Shown piece by piece: positions 1-6,339 of a stretch of DNA of 7,496 nucleotides (position 1 is the first letter of the stretch; each line of letters begins with the position of its first letter). The position numbers and the translations under genes are program-made. The notes under the pieces are model-generated. The model made no database searches. It was not told the origin of the DNA and saw only the letters and a program-made list of their open reading frames with translations. The stretch is from Verrucomicrobiota bacterium (GTDB lineage: Bacteria; Verrucomicrobiota; Verrucomicrobiia; Opitutales; Coraliomargaritaceae), in NCBI GenBank assembly GCA_027620575.1, contig JAQCDT010000058.1:1-7496 (forward strand), read 5' to 3'.

Positions 1-753
1 ATTCAATCGCAGGGAATGGTTATTGATATTTTAGCAATCGGTATGATTGCATATAGCTTAACTGCTTTCCTTCCTAGCGTGCCGTTTTTTTTCTCTGATT
101 GGAGAACGGCTGCATTAATCCAATATGATTTAAATTTTGGCTTTATGCGTACCATCATGCCTTTGAGAAGTCTAGAGGCATGGTTACTGTTAGTGGCATC
201 AATGATATTCTATTATCATATATCTAGCTGGAAAATAAACAGCCAGGGAAAAGAAGTTTTGTTAATGCTATTGATTGGTGTTTCCACGCTTGCAGGATCG
301 ATTCAATATTTTACAGGTAATGATTCATTAGGTTTTTTATTCTCTCAAAATTATGAACGTAGCCCGATAAAACATTATACTGATAATTTAAATGTTCTGT
401 ATTTACTGGGTGGCTTAGGTTCTGTTGCATTATTTTTTGATTCTGTAAAATCGAATAAATTAGTTTCGGTTATAGGTTTTGTTGGAGCTTTGCTTAGCTT
501 ATTTTTTCTGATCTATAATGAATCTTTCTTTTATTACGGACTTTTTTATGGTTTGAGCTTTTTGCTAATTATTAGATTGTATCTAAGAAAAAAGCCGACC
601 ATTGAACAATCGCTTGCGTTAATTTTACTATCATCATGCTTTGTTGCTTTTTTGTATTTTAATCAAGAATGGTGGGGTATTTTTGTCCAAGATTGGCGGA
701 TTCTTTTTTGCGAAAGGCAAACAGCTATGGTGGCTCTTATTTGGTTCATTTAA
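1..753 (+). CDS. Wzy/O-antigen ligase-like membrane protein, N-terminal part (5' partial, frameshifted)
   Basis: The frame is open from base 1, so the true start probably lies outside the window; the ATG at 16 is only the first Met visible. About seven hydrophobic segments can be seen from that Met (roughly residues 2-20, 52-70, 80-98, 127-143, 149-167, 171-190 and 198-215), which is the layout of a polytopic inner-membrane protein. The last good segment is followed by an extracytoplasmic-looking stretch (NQEWWGIFVQDWR). The frame then runs into about 18 unconvincing residues and a stop. The conserved loop and remaining membrane segments of the same protein continue in the next frame (641-2185), so I read the two as one gene broken by a frameshift. 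The inferred role is polymerisation or ligation of lipid-linked surface polysaccharide. The family call rests mainly on the downstream half. The region is visibly more AT-rich than the genes after 2222, as is common for surface-polysaccharide loci. Confidence 0.6.
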   Translation: MQSQGMVIDILAIGMIAYSLTAFLPSVPFFFSDWRTAALIQYDLNFGFMRTIMPLRSLEAWLLLVASMIFYYHISSWKINSQGKEVLLMLLIGVSTLAGSIQYFTGNDSLGFLFSQNYERSPIKHYTDNLNVLYLLGGLGSVALFFDSVKSNKLVSVIGFVGALLSLFFLIYNESFFYYGLFYGLSFLLIIRLYLRKKPTIEQSLALILLSSCFVAFLYFNQEWWGIFVQDWRILFCERQTAMVALIWFI

Positions 754-2185
754 GCAGTTAAATATTTTTGGATATGGTATCGGAACAGCGCATTCCATCT
801 TACCTCAATTATCTTCTTTCGAATATTATAAAGACAATTTTTCTTATCGGGGGACATATTTGATATCCTATATTTCAGATTTTGGATTTATCGGACTGGC
901 TACATTGGTTTTGTTTTTTTGCTATTCGATTTTTCAGTATTTCAGAATCTCAAAAAGATCAAAAATGCGCCATCGCTTTTTCTACATATTAGTCGTACTC
1001 GTGTTTTTTCTTCGATTTATAATGTTTTCAGATGGTACGAGTGTTGGAATATTATTTTTGTTGCTTATCTTCCTTAACTTAAGCTTGAGAATCGAAAAAA
1101 AGCCTATGCTTATTTTTTCTAAGAAATCTTGTCAGTTGCTGGGTGTTTTTTGGTTATGTTTAGGTATGTTCTGGGTTTCAGTATCCATCACAAATATGCC
1201 TTTATTATCGGACATTCGCTATCGCTTGAGTTACGCAGATCAATATGATAAAAATGTCGATTTTAAAGCACTTTCAGCCAAAGATATTGCAGAAAAAGAT
1301 GCACTTATTTCAAAAAGTAACCGCAATAAATATTTTTTGAAAACTTATCAGCTTTTGGAATCAAAAGCAGATGCACGAGAGGTAGTAAAAACATTATATA
1401 AAGCTGCTTTTTTCGACCAAAATAATCCAAGAATTTCTTTATATCTTGGCTATTTATTATCAGATTATGATCTCTACTTAGCAAACGAAGTCTGGAATGC
1501 TTATTTTGAGCTTAGCCCTCCAGCTAAATTTAATGATTTTAGGTCATTAATCTATTATTCTAAAGACAAATACGAAGTATTTTTGAGTTTGGAAAACCTC
1601 TCTTATTTATCAAATGAATACGCAGTAGAATTTGCACTTTTATTAAACGATTTAGATTTTCAAAAATACATAGAAGTCAATTCACTCAATCGATTTACTG
1701 TATCTAATAAAAATTCTCAATTTCAATTCCTTAAACGATTGCTTGAAGAAGGATTTTTTGACGAATATAGTGAGTATGTTACCAAGCATGAAAATGATAT
1801 TGCTAACAAAATAATATTAGAAGCGATTCATCAAAAGGAATTGGCTAACTTTGAGCAGGCTTTATCAATATTAAGAAATCATATTCTGCCTGTAAGAATA
1901 AATATTTACCAACACAATGAAGAGAAGAAATATCTTCCAAGGGTGTTTATGCAAAATTATCCAGATGTTGAAATGGGGGCAGTCTTAATCAAAAATGAAA
2001 TCGATGAAAAAAATTATGAGAGTGCATTAATATATGTTGATCATATCTTAAGTATTAATAATCCTCCAGAGTATGCTTATTATTGGAGAGCTGAATTATT
2101 GTATCGAATGAAAGATTATGTAAACAGTTGGTTTGCCTTTATTACTTACTTGGAAAAAGTGAATTTTCAGCCTCTTTCAAAATAA
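641..2185 (+). CDS. Wzy/O-antigen ligase-like protein, C-terminal part with TPR-like tail
   Basis: This is the continuation, in the +1 frame, of the protein encoded from the left edge. The frame is open from 623, after a stop at 620-622; the ATG at 641 has no visible ribosome binding site and is probably not a real start. Counting from that Met, residues 41-50 (NIFGYGIGTA) and 69-86 (a Gly-x-Tyr-Leu stretch, then Asp-Phe-Gly-Phe-Ile-Gly-Leu) resemble the extracytoplasmic loop signature of the Wzy_C/O-antigen ligase family. Four hydrophobic segments follow (about 72-100, 112-129, 133-149 and 164-183). Residues from about 190 to 514 are soluble and helical, with TPR-like repeats, clearest at about 455-505 (YESALIYVDHIL, then AYYWRAELLYRMKDY). 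The His that usually precedes the Tyr-Leu in WaaL-type ligases is replaced by Arg-Gly-Thr, which favours a Wzy-type polymerase or an uncharacterised relative. The acceptor and sugar substrate cannot be told from sequence. Confidence 0.65.
   Translation: MLLFCILIKNGGVFLSKIGGFFFAKGKQLWWLLFGSFKQLNIFGYGIGTAHSILPQLSSFEYYKDNFSYRGTYLISYISDFGFIGLATLVLFFCYSIFQYFRISKRSKMRHRFFYILVVLVFFLRFIMFSDGTSVGILFLLLIFLNLSLRIEKKPMLIFSKKSCQLLGVFWLCLGMFWVSVSITNMPLLSDIRYRLSYADQYDKNVDFKALSAKDIAEKDALISKSNRNKYFLKTYQLLESKADAREVVKTLYKAAFFDQNNPRISLYLGYLLSDYDLYLANEVWNAYFELSPPAKFNDFRSLIYYSKDKYEVFLSLENLSYLSNEYAVEFALLLNDLDFQKYIEVNSLNRFTVSNKNSQFQFLKRLLEEGFFDEYSEYVTKHENDIANKIILEAIHQKELANFEQALSILRNHILPVRINIYQHNEEKKYLPRVFMQNYPDVEMGAVLIKNEIDEKNYESALIYVDHILSINNPPEYAYYWRAELLYRMKDYVNSWFAFITYLEKVNFQPLSK
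697..712 (+). other. Apparent +1 frameshift site in the Wzy-like gene
   Basis: The upstream frame is convincing up to DWR (codons 691-699) and the downstream frame from KGKQLW (713 onward). Between them is a T6 run at 704-709. Removing one T restores a single frame reading DWRILFAKGKQLWW, which leads straight into the conserved GYGIG loop. The shift must lie between the frame-2 stop at 620-622 and the frame-1 stop at 751-753. A sequencing or assembly error, a true inactivating mutation, phase variation and translational slippage are all possible. The sequence alone does not decide between them. Confidence 0.6.
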
Positions 2186-2221
2186 AAAAATAAACAAAAT
2201 AACTTTAAAAATATTTATATT

Positions 2222-2998
2222 GTGAATACGAGTATTCAAACTATCCAATCGTTAAAATGTGTGCGTCCGATTGTTGCAACAACTGTGTATGATTCAGTGA
2301 TGGCACAATTGGCGGATCAAGCATGTTTGGATTTATTACTTGTGGGAGATTCTGTTGGCACAACTTTGCTTGGCTTTGAGACAACAGTTAATGTAACTTT
2401 AGAAATGATGCTTCATCACACATCAGCTGTCGCTAGAACGGAAACGAAAGCATTCATTGTCAGTGATCTTCCTTTCGGTTATAGCCATGATGATTTCGAG
2501 CATATTTTTGATGCTTGCCGAAAATTAATCCAAGCAGGAGCAGATGCTGTAAAAATTGAAGGCGGGAACTCTATTGCTCCAACGATTAAACGATTGGTTG
2601 ATTCAGGGATACCTATCCTAGGCCATATCGGGTTATTGCCCCAACAAATTAAAAACTTGGGGAAGTATCGAAAGTTTGGAAAAACAGAAACGGAGGCAAA
2701 AACATTGATTCAAGATGCACATGCTTTAGAGGACGCAGGATGTTTCGCTCTTATTGGAGAAATGATAGAGGATACGGTGGCCAAAGAAATCAGTCAGGCC
2801 CTTGAAGTTCCATTGATAGGAATCGGGAGTGGTGTTCATTGTGATGGACAAATATTGGTTTCGAATGATCTTTTAGGATTAACAACAAAACCTGTGCCTA
2901 GTTTTGTGCATAAGTTTGGTAATTTATCAGAGAATGTAATCCAATCATTTCAAGAATATAAAAATGCAGTAATTGAAAGGAAATACCCAAATGAATAG
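2222..2998 (+). CDS. panB: 3-methyl-2-oxobutanoate hydroxymethyltransferase (PanB)
   Basis: PanB transfers a hydroxymethyl group from 5,10-methylenetetrahydrofolate to 2-oxoisovalerate, giving ketopantoate, the first committed step of pantothenate and CoA synthesis in the cytoplasm. The 258-residue protein is close to the usual length (about 260-280) and is one TIM barrel. Visible landmarks are LLVGDSVGTTLLG (39-51, metal ligand Asp43), VSDLPFG (80-86, Asp82), KIEGG (111-115, Glu113), HIGLLPQ (135-141), Glu180 at the position of the catalytic Glu181 of E. coli PanB, and IGIGSGVHCDGQILV (about 200-214). The start is GTG at 2222; the next in-frame Met is residue 27, which would remove the first barrel strand, so GTG is preferred. 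There is no clear Shine-Dalgarno sequence. The gene starts 36 bp after the Wzy-like gene and its end overlaps gpsA by 8 bp. Neither panC nor panD is in the window. Confidence 0.96.
   Translation: MNTSIQTIQSLKCVRPIVATTVYDSVMAQLADQACLDLLLVGDSVGTTLLGFETTVNVTLEMMLHHTSAVARTETKAFIVSDLPFGYSHDDFEHIFDACRKLIQAGADAVKIEGGNSIAPTIKRLVDSGIPILGHIGLLPQQIKNLGKYRKFGKTETEAKTLIQDAHALEDAGCFALIGEMIEDTVAKEISQALEVPLIGIGSGVHCDGQILVSNDLLGLTTKPVPSFVHKFGNLSENVIQSFQEYKNAVIERKYPNE
2975..2983 (+). promoter_or_regulatory. Ribosome binding site of gpsA
   Basis: GAAAGGAAA lies inside the 3' end of panB, with its AGGA core 9 bp before the ATG at 2991. It is the best Shine-Dalgarno-like sequence in the window. It supports the ATG at 2991 over the upstream in-frame TTG at 2973, which it would overlap. 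Confidence 0.55.
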
Positions 2999-3992
2999 TT
3001 GTGTTTTAGGAGCAGGTGCATGGGGAACAGCAATCGCTTTACACCTCATGAAATGTGGTCATAGTGTGAGCTTAGCACCGAGGCGAATCGAGCAAGCTAT
3101 GCAATTAACCTCTAGTCGCGAAAATACAGAGTATCTGCCAGGATTTAGCCTACCAGAATCTTTGCAAATTGGCTATGAACTCGAACCAATACTAATGGAA
3201 GCCGATGTGGCCTTCCTTGCGTGCCCCGCCAAAGGCTTAAGACCGATCTGTGAACGAATCATTAAGGAAACCAAAGGGCATGACCATTTGAAATTAATTG
3301 TTATTTTATCTAAGGGTTTTGAAAAAGACAGCTTTAAGGTGCCTTATGAAGTTGTTCGTGAATATTTTCCGAATACACCTGTTGGTATTTTATCGGGGCC
3401 AAGTTTTGCTAGTGAAGTTGCCGCTGGAGGACCAACTGCATTGTCTCTAGCGGTTGAAATTTGTTCACCTTCAATGGAAGAATTACAAGAGACTATCAGT
3501 AATGATAAATTAAGAGTCTATCTAACGGACGATCTTAAAGGTGTCGGCTATGGTGGAATTTTGAAAAATATTTATGCGATTGGGGCAGGGTTATGCGATG
3601 GCTTAAAATTAGGAGACAATGCAAAATCTGCTTACATAACCCGTGCTCTTAATGAAATGGTGAGCATCGGAAAATCGTTAGGAGGGCGAAAAGAAACTTT
3701 TTATGGTTTGAGTGGCTTTGGTGATTTAATTGCGACTTGCTTCGGCGAATGGAGTCGAAATCGAACCTTTGGAGAATCCTTAGGCATGGGCATACCATTA
3801 GATGAAATTCTCGACGGACAGAAAACAGTGGTTGAGGGTGTTGTTGCTGTTGATTGTCTCTATCAAATTGCACGAAGGGATGATTTAGAAACTCCAATCT
3901 TGGACGAACTATATGCGATACTCTATCATAAGAAATCGCCTGAATTAGCTTTAAATAACTTGATGGTTCGGCATCTTAAAACAGAATTTTAA
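2991..3992 (+). CDS. gpsA: NAD(P)-dependent glycerol-3-phosphate dehydrogenase (GpsA)
   Basis: GpsA reduces dihydroxyacetone phosphate to sn-glycerol 3-phosphate, the backbone for bacterial phospholipids. The 333-residue protein has the family's usual length. The N-terminal Rossmann fold opens with GAGAWGTA (7-14). SGPSFA (135-140) and the catalytic Lys192 in LKNIYAIGAG (191-200) follow. The C-terminal helical domain carries SGFGDLIATC (241-250) and SRNRTFG (255-261), whose Arg binds substrate or cofactor phosphate in the family. I chose ATG 2991 because the Rossmann Gly motif normally starts within about ten residues of the N terminus and AGGA lies 9 bp upstream; a TTG at 2973 would add six residues. 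The start overlaps the panB stop by 8 bp, which suggests translational coupling in one transcript. The SET gene follows 24 bp downstream with no terminator between. Confidence 0.96.
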   Translation: MNSCVLGAGAWGTAIALHLMKCGHSVSLAPRRIEQAMQLTSSRENTEYLPGFSLPESLQIGYELEPILMEADVAFLACPAKGLRPICERIIKETKGHDHLKLIVILSKGFEKDSFKVPYEVVREYFPNTPVGILSGPSFASEVAAGGPTALSLAVEICSPSMEELQETISNDKLRVYLTDDLKGVGYGGILKNIYAIGAGLCDGLKLGDNAKSAYITRALNEMVSIGKSLGGRKETFYGLSGFGDLIATCFGEWSRNRTFGESLGMGIPLDEILDGQKTVVEGVVAVDCLYQIARRDDLETPILDELYAILYHKKSPELALNNLMVRHLKTEF

Positions 3993-4016
3993 TTTTGAAA
4001 TCAGTAAAATTTTATT

Positions 4017-4520
4017 GTGGGTAAAAAATTATACAAAAGAAAGCATTCATCGATTCACAATCATGGGCTTTTCGCCAATTGTTTCATTAAAAAAGGCTCT
4101 AGGGTTATTGAATATTTAGGCGAAAAGATATCCAAAGAAGAATCTTCAAAACGTGCCCTTGAATGGGAGGAATCAGCCCAGAAATCTGGAGAAGGGTTGG
4201 TCTATATTTTTGAGCTAGATGAGCAATGGGATATAGATGGGAGGGTTGGTAAAAATCCTGCCCGCTATATCAATCATTCATGCCAAGGAAATTGTGAAGC
4301 AATGATTGATGATGGAGGAATATGGATTTATTCCATTAAAGACATAGAAGAGGGAGAGGAGCTGACCTATGATTATGGCTATGATATGGAGCATTTTCTA
4401 GATCACCCTTGCTTGTGCGGTACCAAAAATTGTATTGGATACATCGTTCGTGAAGATCAGCGAATGAAGGTTAAAAAGCTTTTAAAAAAGAGGAAGAAAA
4501 AATCTTCCAAAGATAAGTAA
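4017..4520 (+). CDS. SET-domain protein-lysine methyltransferase with post-SET motif
   Basis: This 167-residue protein is essentially a bare SET domain, the S-adenosylmethionine-dependent lysine methyltransferase fold. Visible parts are HGLFANCFIKKGSRVIEYLGE (16-36, first strands and SAM contact), WDIDGR (71-76), ARYINHSC (82-89, pseudoknot and SAM-binding NHSC), EELTYDYG (114-121, catalytic Tyr region) and a post-SET CLCGTKNCIGYI (132-143). In this family the post-SET cysteines, with the Cys of NHSC, hold a structural zinc; here they are Cys132, Cys134, Cys139 and Cys89. Residues 151-167 are a lysine-rich tail. The start is GTG at 4017; no in-frame ATG precedes the essential HGLFA motif. The gene lies 24 bp after gpsA and is probably cotranscribed with it. 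Bacterial SET proteins have been linked to methylation of histone-like or ribosomal proteins or of host targets. The substrate here is unknown. Confidence 0.9.
   Translation: MGKKLYKRKHSSIHNHGLFANCFIKKGSRVIEYLGEKISKEESSKRALEWEESAQKSGEGLVYIFELDEQWDIDGRVGKNPARYINHSCQGNCEAMIDDGGIWIYSIKDIEEGEELTYDYGYDMEHFLDHPCLCGTKNCIGYIVREDQRMKVKKLLKKRKKKSSKDK
4484..4508 (-). terminator. Candidate intrinsic terminator of the dus-phosphatase unit, inside the SET gene
   Basis: Read on the minus strand, GGAAGA, a 5-base loop and TCTTCC (4508-4492) form a perfect 6-bp stem. It is followed by TC and then six T (4489-4484). It starts 15 bp past the phosphatase stop codon, the expected place for a terminator. The stem is short, so efficiency is uncertain. 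On the plus strand the same bases encode the Lys-Arg-rich end of the SET protein. Confidence 0.55.
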
Positions 4521-4523
4521 AAA

Positions 4524-5000
4524 TCAGCGATTCAGTTGTTTTTGGCAATCGATGAGCAATTGCTGGCAACCCTCTTCAATCAAATCGAGAACGTTTTCAA
4601 ATCCATCGTCATAGCCATAATAGGGATCGGGAATCTCTACGATGGTTGGATCTGCGCAATATTCGGCAAAACATTTAATTTTATCATGCCACTGACCTTT
4701 CGTGTCCAAGGCTTGAGCATCCATCAAGTTTGAATTATCCATTGCCAAAATAAGGTCAAAGTCCTCAAGGTCGGATTTATTAATTTGTCTTGATCGTCCA
4801 ATGATTGGAATTTTCCTTTTTCTCATTGCATCCTGCATACGGCCATCAGGTTCGCTGCCTTGATGAAATCCAATGGTTCCAGCAGAATCGATAAAAAATT
4901 GATCGGTAAGATTTGCTCGATTGACCATTTCTTGAAATACGCAATGTGCCGCTGGAGAGCGACAAATATTTCCCATGCATAAAAAAAGTATCCGTATCAT
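4524..5000 (-). CDS. Low-molecular-weight protein-tyrosine phosphatase
   Basis: This is a cytoplasmic phosphatase of the low-molecular-weight PTP family, 158 residues and full length. The P-loop sits at the extreme N terminus as expected: CMGNICRS (8-15), with nucleophile Cys8 and Arg14 in the C-x5-R arrangement. DSAGT (38-42) and the DLILAMD stretch (82-88) are typical family motifs. IPDPYYG (123-129) supplies the general acid Asp125 and the two tyrosines after it. Bacterial members act on tyrosine kinases and glycosyltransferases of polysaccharide export (the Wzb/Etp type) or on stress targets. A surface-polysaccharide gene lies at the left of the window, but no Wzc-like kinase is visible, so that link is only suggestive. 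The gene starts 18 bp after the dus stop, which points to cotranscription. It ends 3 bp from the convergent SET gene, with a candidate terminator inside that gene. Confidence 0.93.
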   Translation of the reverse strand: MIRILFLCMGNICRSPAAHCVFQEMVNRANLTDQFFIDSAGTIGFHQGSEPDGRMQDAMRKRKIPIIGRSRQINKSDLEDFDLILAMDNSNLMDAQALDTKGQWHDKIKCFAEYCADPTIVEIPDPYYGYDDGFENVLDLIEEGCQQLLIDCQKQLNR

Positions 5001-5018
5001 AATATTAGTTACTTTGTT

Positions 5019-6008
5019 TTAGGAGTCATTTCCATAGTGAGCAATATGCAACTCAGCTAATTCTTTTAAATCTTGAATTTGATCTACTTTGCCCAATTCA
5101 GTTCGAATTTTTCGAGAACCTTTCATTTCTTTTGTCAGAGCTATAATTTTAGGACGCATCCACTTGATATCTTTATGGCGTTCTTTTTGATATTTTCGTG
5201 CCATAATATTTTCACTAAATTCAATAATTGTCTCCCAGCGTTCTTTTATGCTTGGAGGATTAGGAGGGGTTCCGTGCTTTAACGTATACTTTATGTCTCT
5301 AAAAATCCAAGGATACCCGAGTGCAGCACGACCAATCATAATTCCAGCACATTTTGTATTATTTTTAATCTGTAAAACATCACTTGCTGAAGTAATACTG
5401 CCATTGCCAATAACCGGAATTTTAATTGATTCAGCAACTTCTGCAATCACTTCCCAATTAGCATCTCCTCGATATCCTTGTACTTTAGTACGTCCGTGGA
5501 TAGTCAGTGCCTGGGCACCTACTTCTTCAGCAATATGACCAATTTCAGTCGCATTTATCGAACGATCATCCCAACCAATACGAATTTTAACAGTTACTGG
5601 TATTTCAGGGACTGCATTTACGACCTTTTGAGTAATCAAAGCAAGTTTTTGAGGATTTCGTAAAAGGGATGAGCCTGCATCCATGCAAATCACTCTATCC
5701 GCAGGGCAACCAAAGTTTATATCAATGAAATCAGGCTGAATCTTATGATATATGAGTTTAGCAGCTTCTGCCATAGATTCAGGATTAGATCCAAATATTT
5801 GTACGCCCATAGGACGTTGAGTTTCGGTAAAATCGACGGTTTCCCATAATCGGTCATCGCCTCTGATTATGGCATCTGCTTGAACAAATTCAGTCACCAT
5901 GACATCCGCTCCTTGCTCTTTACATAACTGCCTAAAAACAGTATCTGTAAATCGAGCCATAGGAGCTAAATATAAAGGGAATTGGGTCTCTGAAATCCAA
6001 GAAAGCAT
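5019..6008 (-). CDS. tRNA-dihydrouridine synthase, DusB-like
   Basis: This FMN-dependent enzyme reduces uridine to 5,6-dihydrouridine in the D-loop of tRNA. The 329-residue protein has the usual length. Its TIM barrel opens with LYLAPMARFTD (12-22), the FMN-contacting Ala-Pro-Met. INFGCP (97-102) carries catalytic Cys101. Then come VTVKIRIGWDD (138-148), HGRTKVQGYRGDANW (171-185), IGNGSI (200-205) and IMIGRAALGYPWIF (223-236), all DusB/NifR3-type signatures. A helical tRNA-binding domain fills the C-terminal 90 or so residues. The loop after the catalytic Cys reads ADRVICMDAGSSLL, with Ile-Cys-Met-Asp where my memory of E. coli DusB has Asn-Arg-Lys-Leu, so position specificity should not be assumed. 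The ATG at 6008 is the natural start. The phosphatase gene follows 18 bp downstream. A 75-bp spacer separates dus from the divergent Cys-rich gene. Confidence 0.93.
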   Translation of the reverse strand: MLSWISETQFPLYLAPMARFTDTVFRQLCKEQGADVMVTEFVQADAIIRGDDRLWETVDFTETQRPMGVQIFGSNPESMAEAAKLIYHKIQPDFIDINFGCPADRVICMDAGSSLLRNPQKLALITQKVVNAVPEIPVTVKIRIGWDDRSINATEIGHIAEEVGAQALTIHGRTKVQGYRGDANWEVIAEVAESIKIPVIGNGSITSASDVLQIKNNTKCAGIMIGRAALGYPWIFRDIKYTLKHGTPPNPPSIKERWETIIEFSENIMARKYQKERHKDIKWMRPKIIALTKEMKGSRKIRTELGKVDQIQDLKELAELHIAHYGNDS

Positions 6009-6083
6009 AAAATATCACTTTATCGTTCGACAAATAAATTATTGTCATTAGCTTTGTCTTAAATACATATTTTACAAATCATT
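6009..6083. promoter_or_regulatory. Divergent intergenic region with promoters for dus (-) and the Cys-rich gene (+)
   Basis: This 75-bp AT-rich spacer lies between two divergent start codons, so it must hold both promoters. On the plus strand TTGTCA (6042-6047) is a fair -35 box, but the -10 candidates (TACATA at 6064-6069, TATTTT at 6069-6074) are weak or badly spaced. On the minus strand ATGACA (6048-6043) is a possible -35 box, with GATAAA (6024-6019) as a poor -10. Boxes are by eye only. Confidence 0.4.
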
Positions 6084-6314
6084 ATGAAAAAATTAATTTT
6101 AATTACATTAGTATTGGGTTTAAGCTCATACATCTATGCAGGTTGTTCTGCATGTGGACCTGAAAAGAATCATGATCATGACCATTCGAAAGTGAAGGCT
6201 TGTGATTCATGCGGATGTTCAAAAGAGCGTTCAGCTTGCGATAAAAAAGAAAAATCATCTTGTGGCGGTTGTTCTGCATCTGAGAAAAAGTCATCTTGCA
6301 GCGCATCTAAGTAA
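6084..6314 (+). CDS. Small exported Cys/His-rich protein, possible metal binder
   Basis: I do not recognise a family. The 76-residue product starts with MKKLILITLVLGLSSYIYAG, a textbook export signal of two lysines, a hydrophobic core and a small-residue end. Cys21 directly follows Tyr-Ala-Gly, so the site resembles a lipobox lacking the usual Leu at -3; cleavage by signal peptidase I after Ala19 is the alternative. The mature part holds nine cysteines (21, 24, 40, 43, 45, 52, 60, 63 and 72), many as C-x2-C, plus a His-Asp-His-Asp-His run (30-34), and is otherwise Lys, Ser and Gly. This composition suggests binding of a soft metal such as copper or zinc, or a disulfide-rich envelope peptide; neither is shown. 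A 13-base repeat (6141-6153, 6267-6279) encodes Gly-Cys-Ser-Ala at both ends, a sign of internal duplication. The gene has its own spacer upstream and a strong terminator downstream, so it is probably monocistronic. Confidence 0.8.
   Translation: MKKLILITLVLGLSSYIYAGCSACGPEKNHDHDHSKVKACDSCGCSKERSACDKKEKSSCGGCSASEKKSSCSASK
6141..6279 (+). repeat. 13-bp direct repeat inside the Cys-rich gene
   Basis: GGTTGTTCTGCAT occurs at 6141-6153 and again at 6267-6279, in the same frame, encoding Gly-Cys-Ser-Ala each time. A second shorter repeat, TCATCTTG at 6255-6262 and 6291-6298, encodes Ser-Ser-Cys. Together they suggest the Cys-rich tail grew by local duplication. Confidence 0.7.
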
Positions 6315-6339
6315 ACGGTTTTTTTAAATCTTTTAATTC

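Noticed and set aside
2186..2221. Possible terminator or promoter between the Wzy-like gene and panB
   Set aside because: The 36-bp gap is almost pure A/T, with no hairpin and no spaced -35/-10 pair that stands out from background.
2973..2990. TTG start giving gpsA six extra residues
   Set aside because: ATG 2991 puts the Rossmann Gly motif at the usual distance from the N terminus and has an AGGA core 9 bp upstream; the TTG would overlap that site.
3649..3897. Minus-strand open frame of 82 codons inside gpsA
   Set aside because: Antisense to a firmly identified gene; the product is low-complexity Gln/His/Phe/Arg-rich with no recognisable motif.
4555..4564. 10-bp palindrome AGCAATTGCT as a possible operator or SET terminator
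   Set aside because: It lies inside phosphatase codons and has no T tract; a 10-bp palindrome is not rare by chance in AT-rich DNA.
4536..5663. Several short plus-strand frames across the phosphatase and dus genes
   Set aside because: They lie opposite well-supported coding sequence and lack start signals or recognisable products.
6103..6306. Minus-strand open frame of 67 codons opposite the Cys-rich gene
   Set aside because: The plus-strand frame has a signal peptide, patterned cysteines and a terminator; the antisense frame has none of these.
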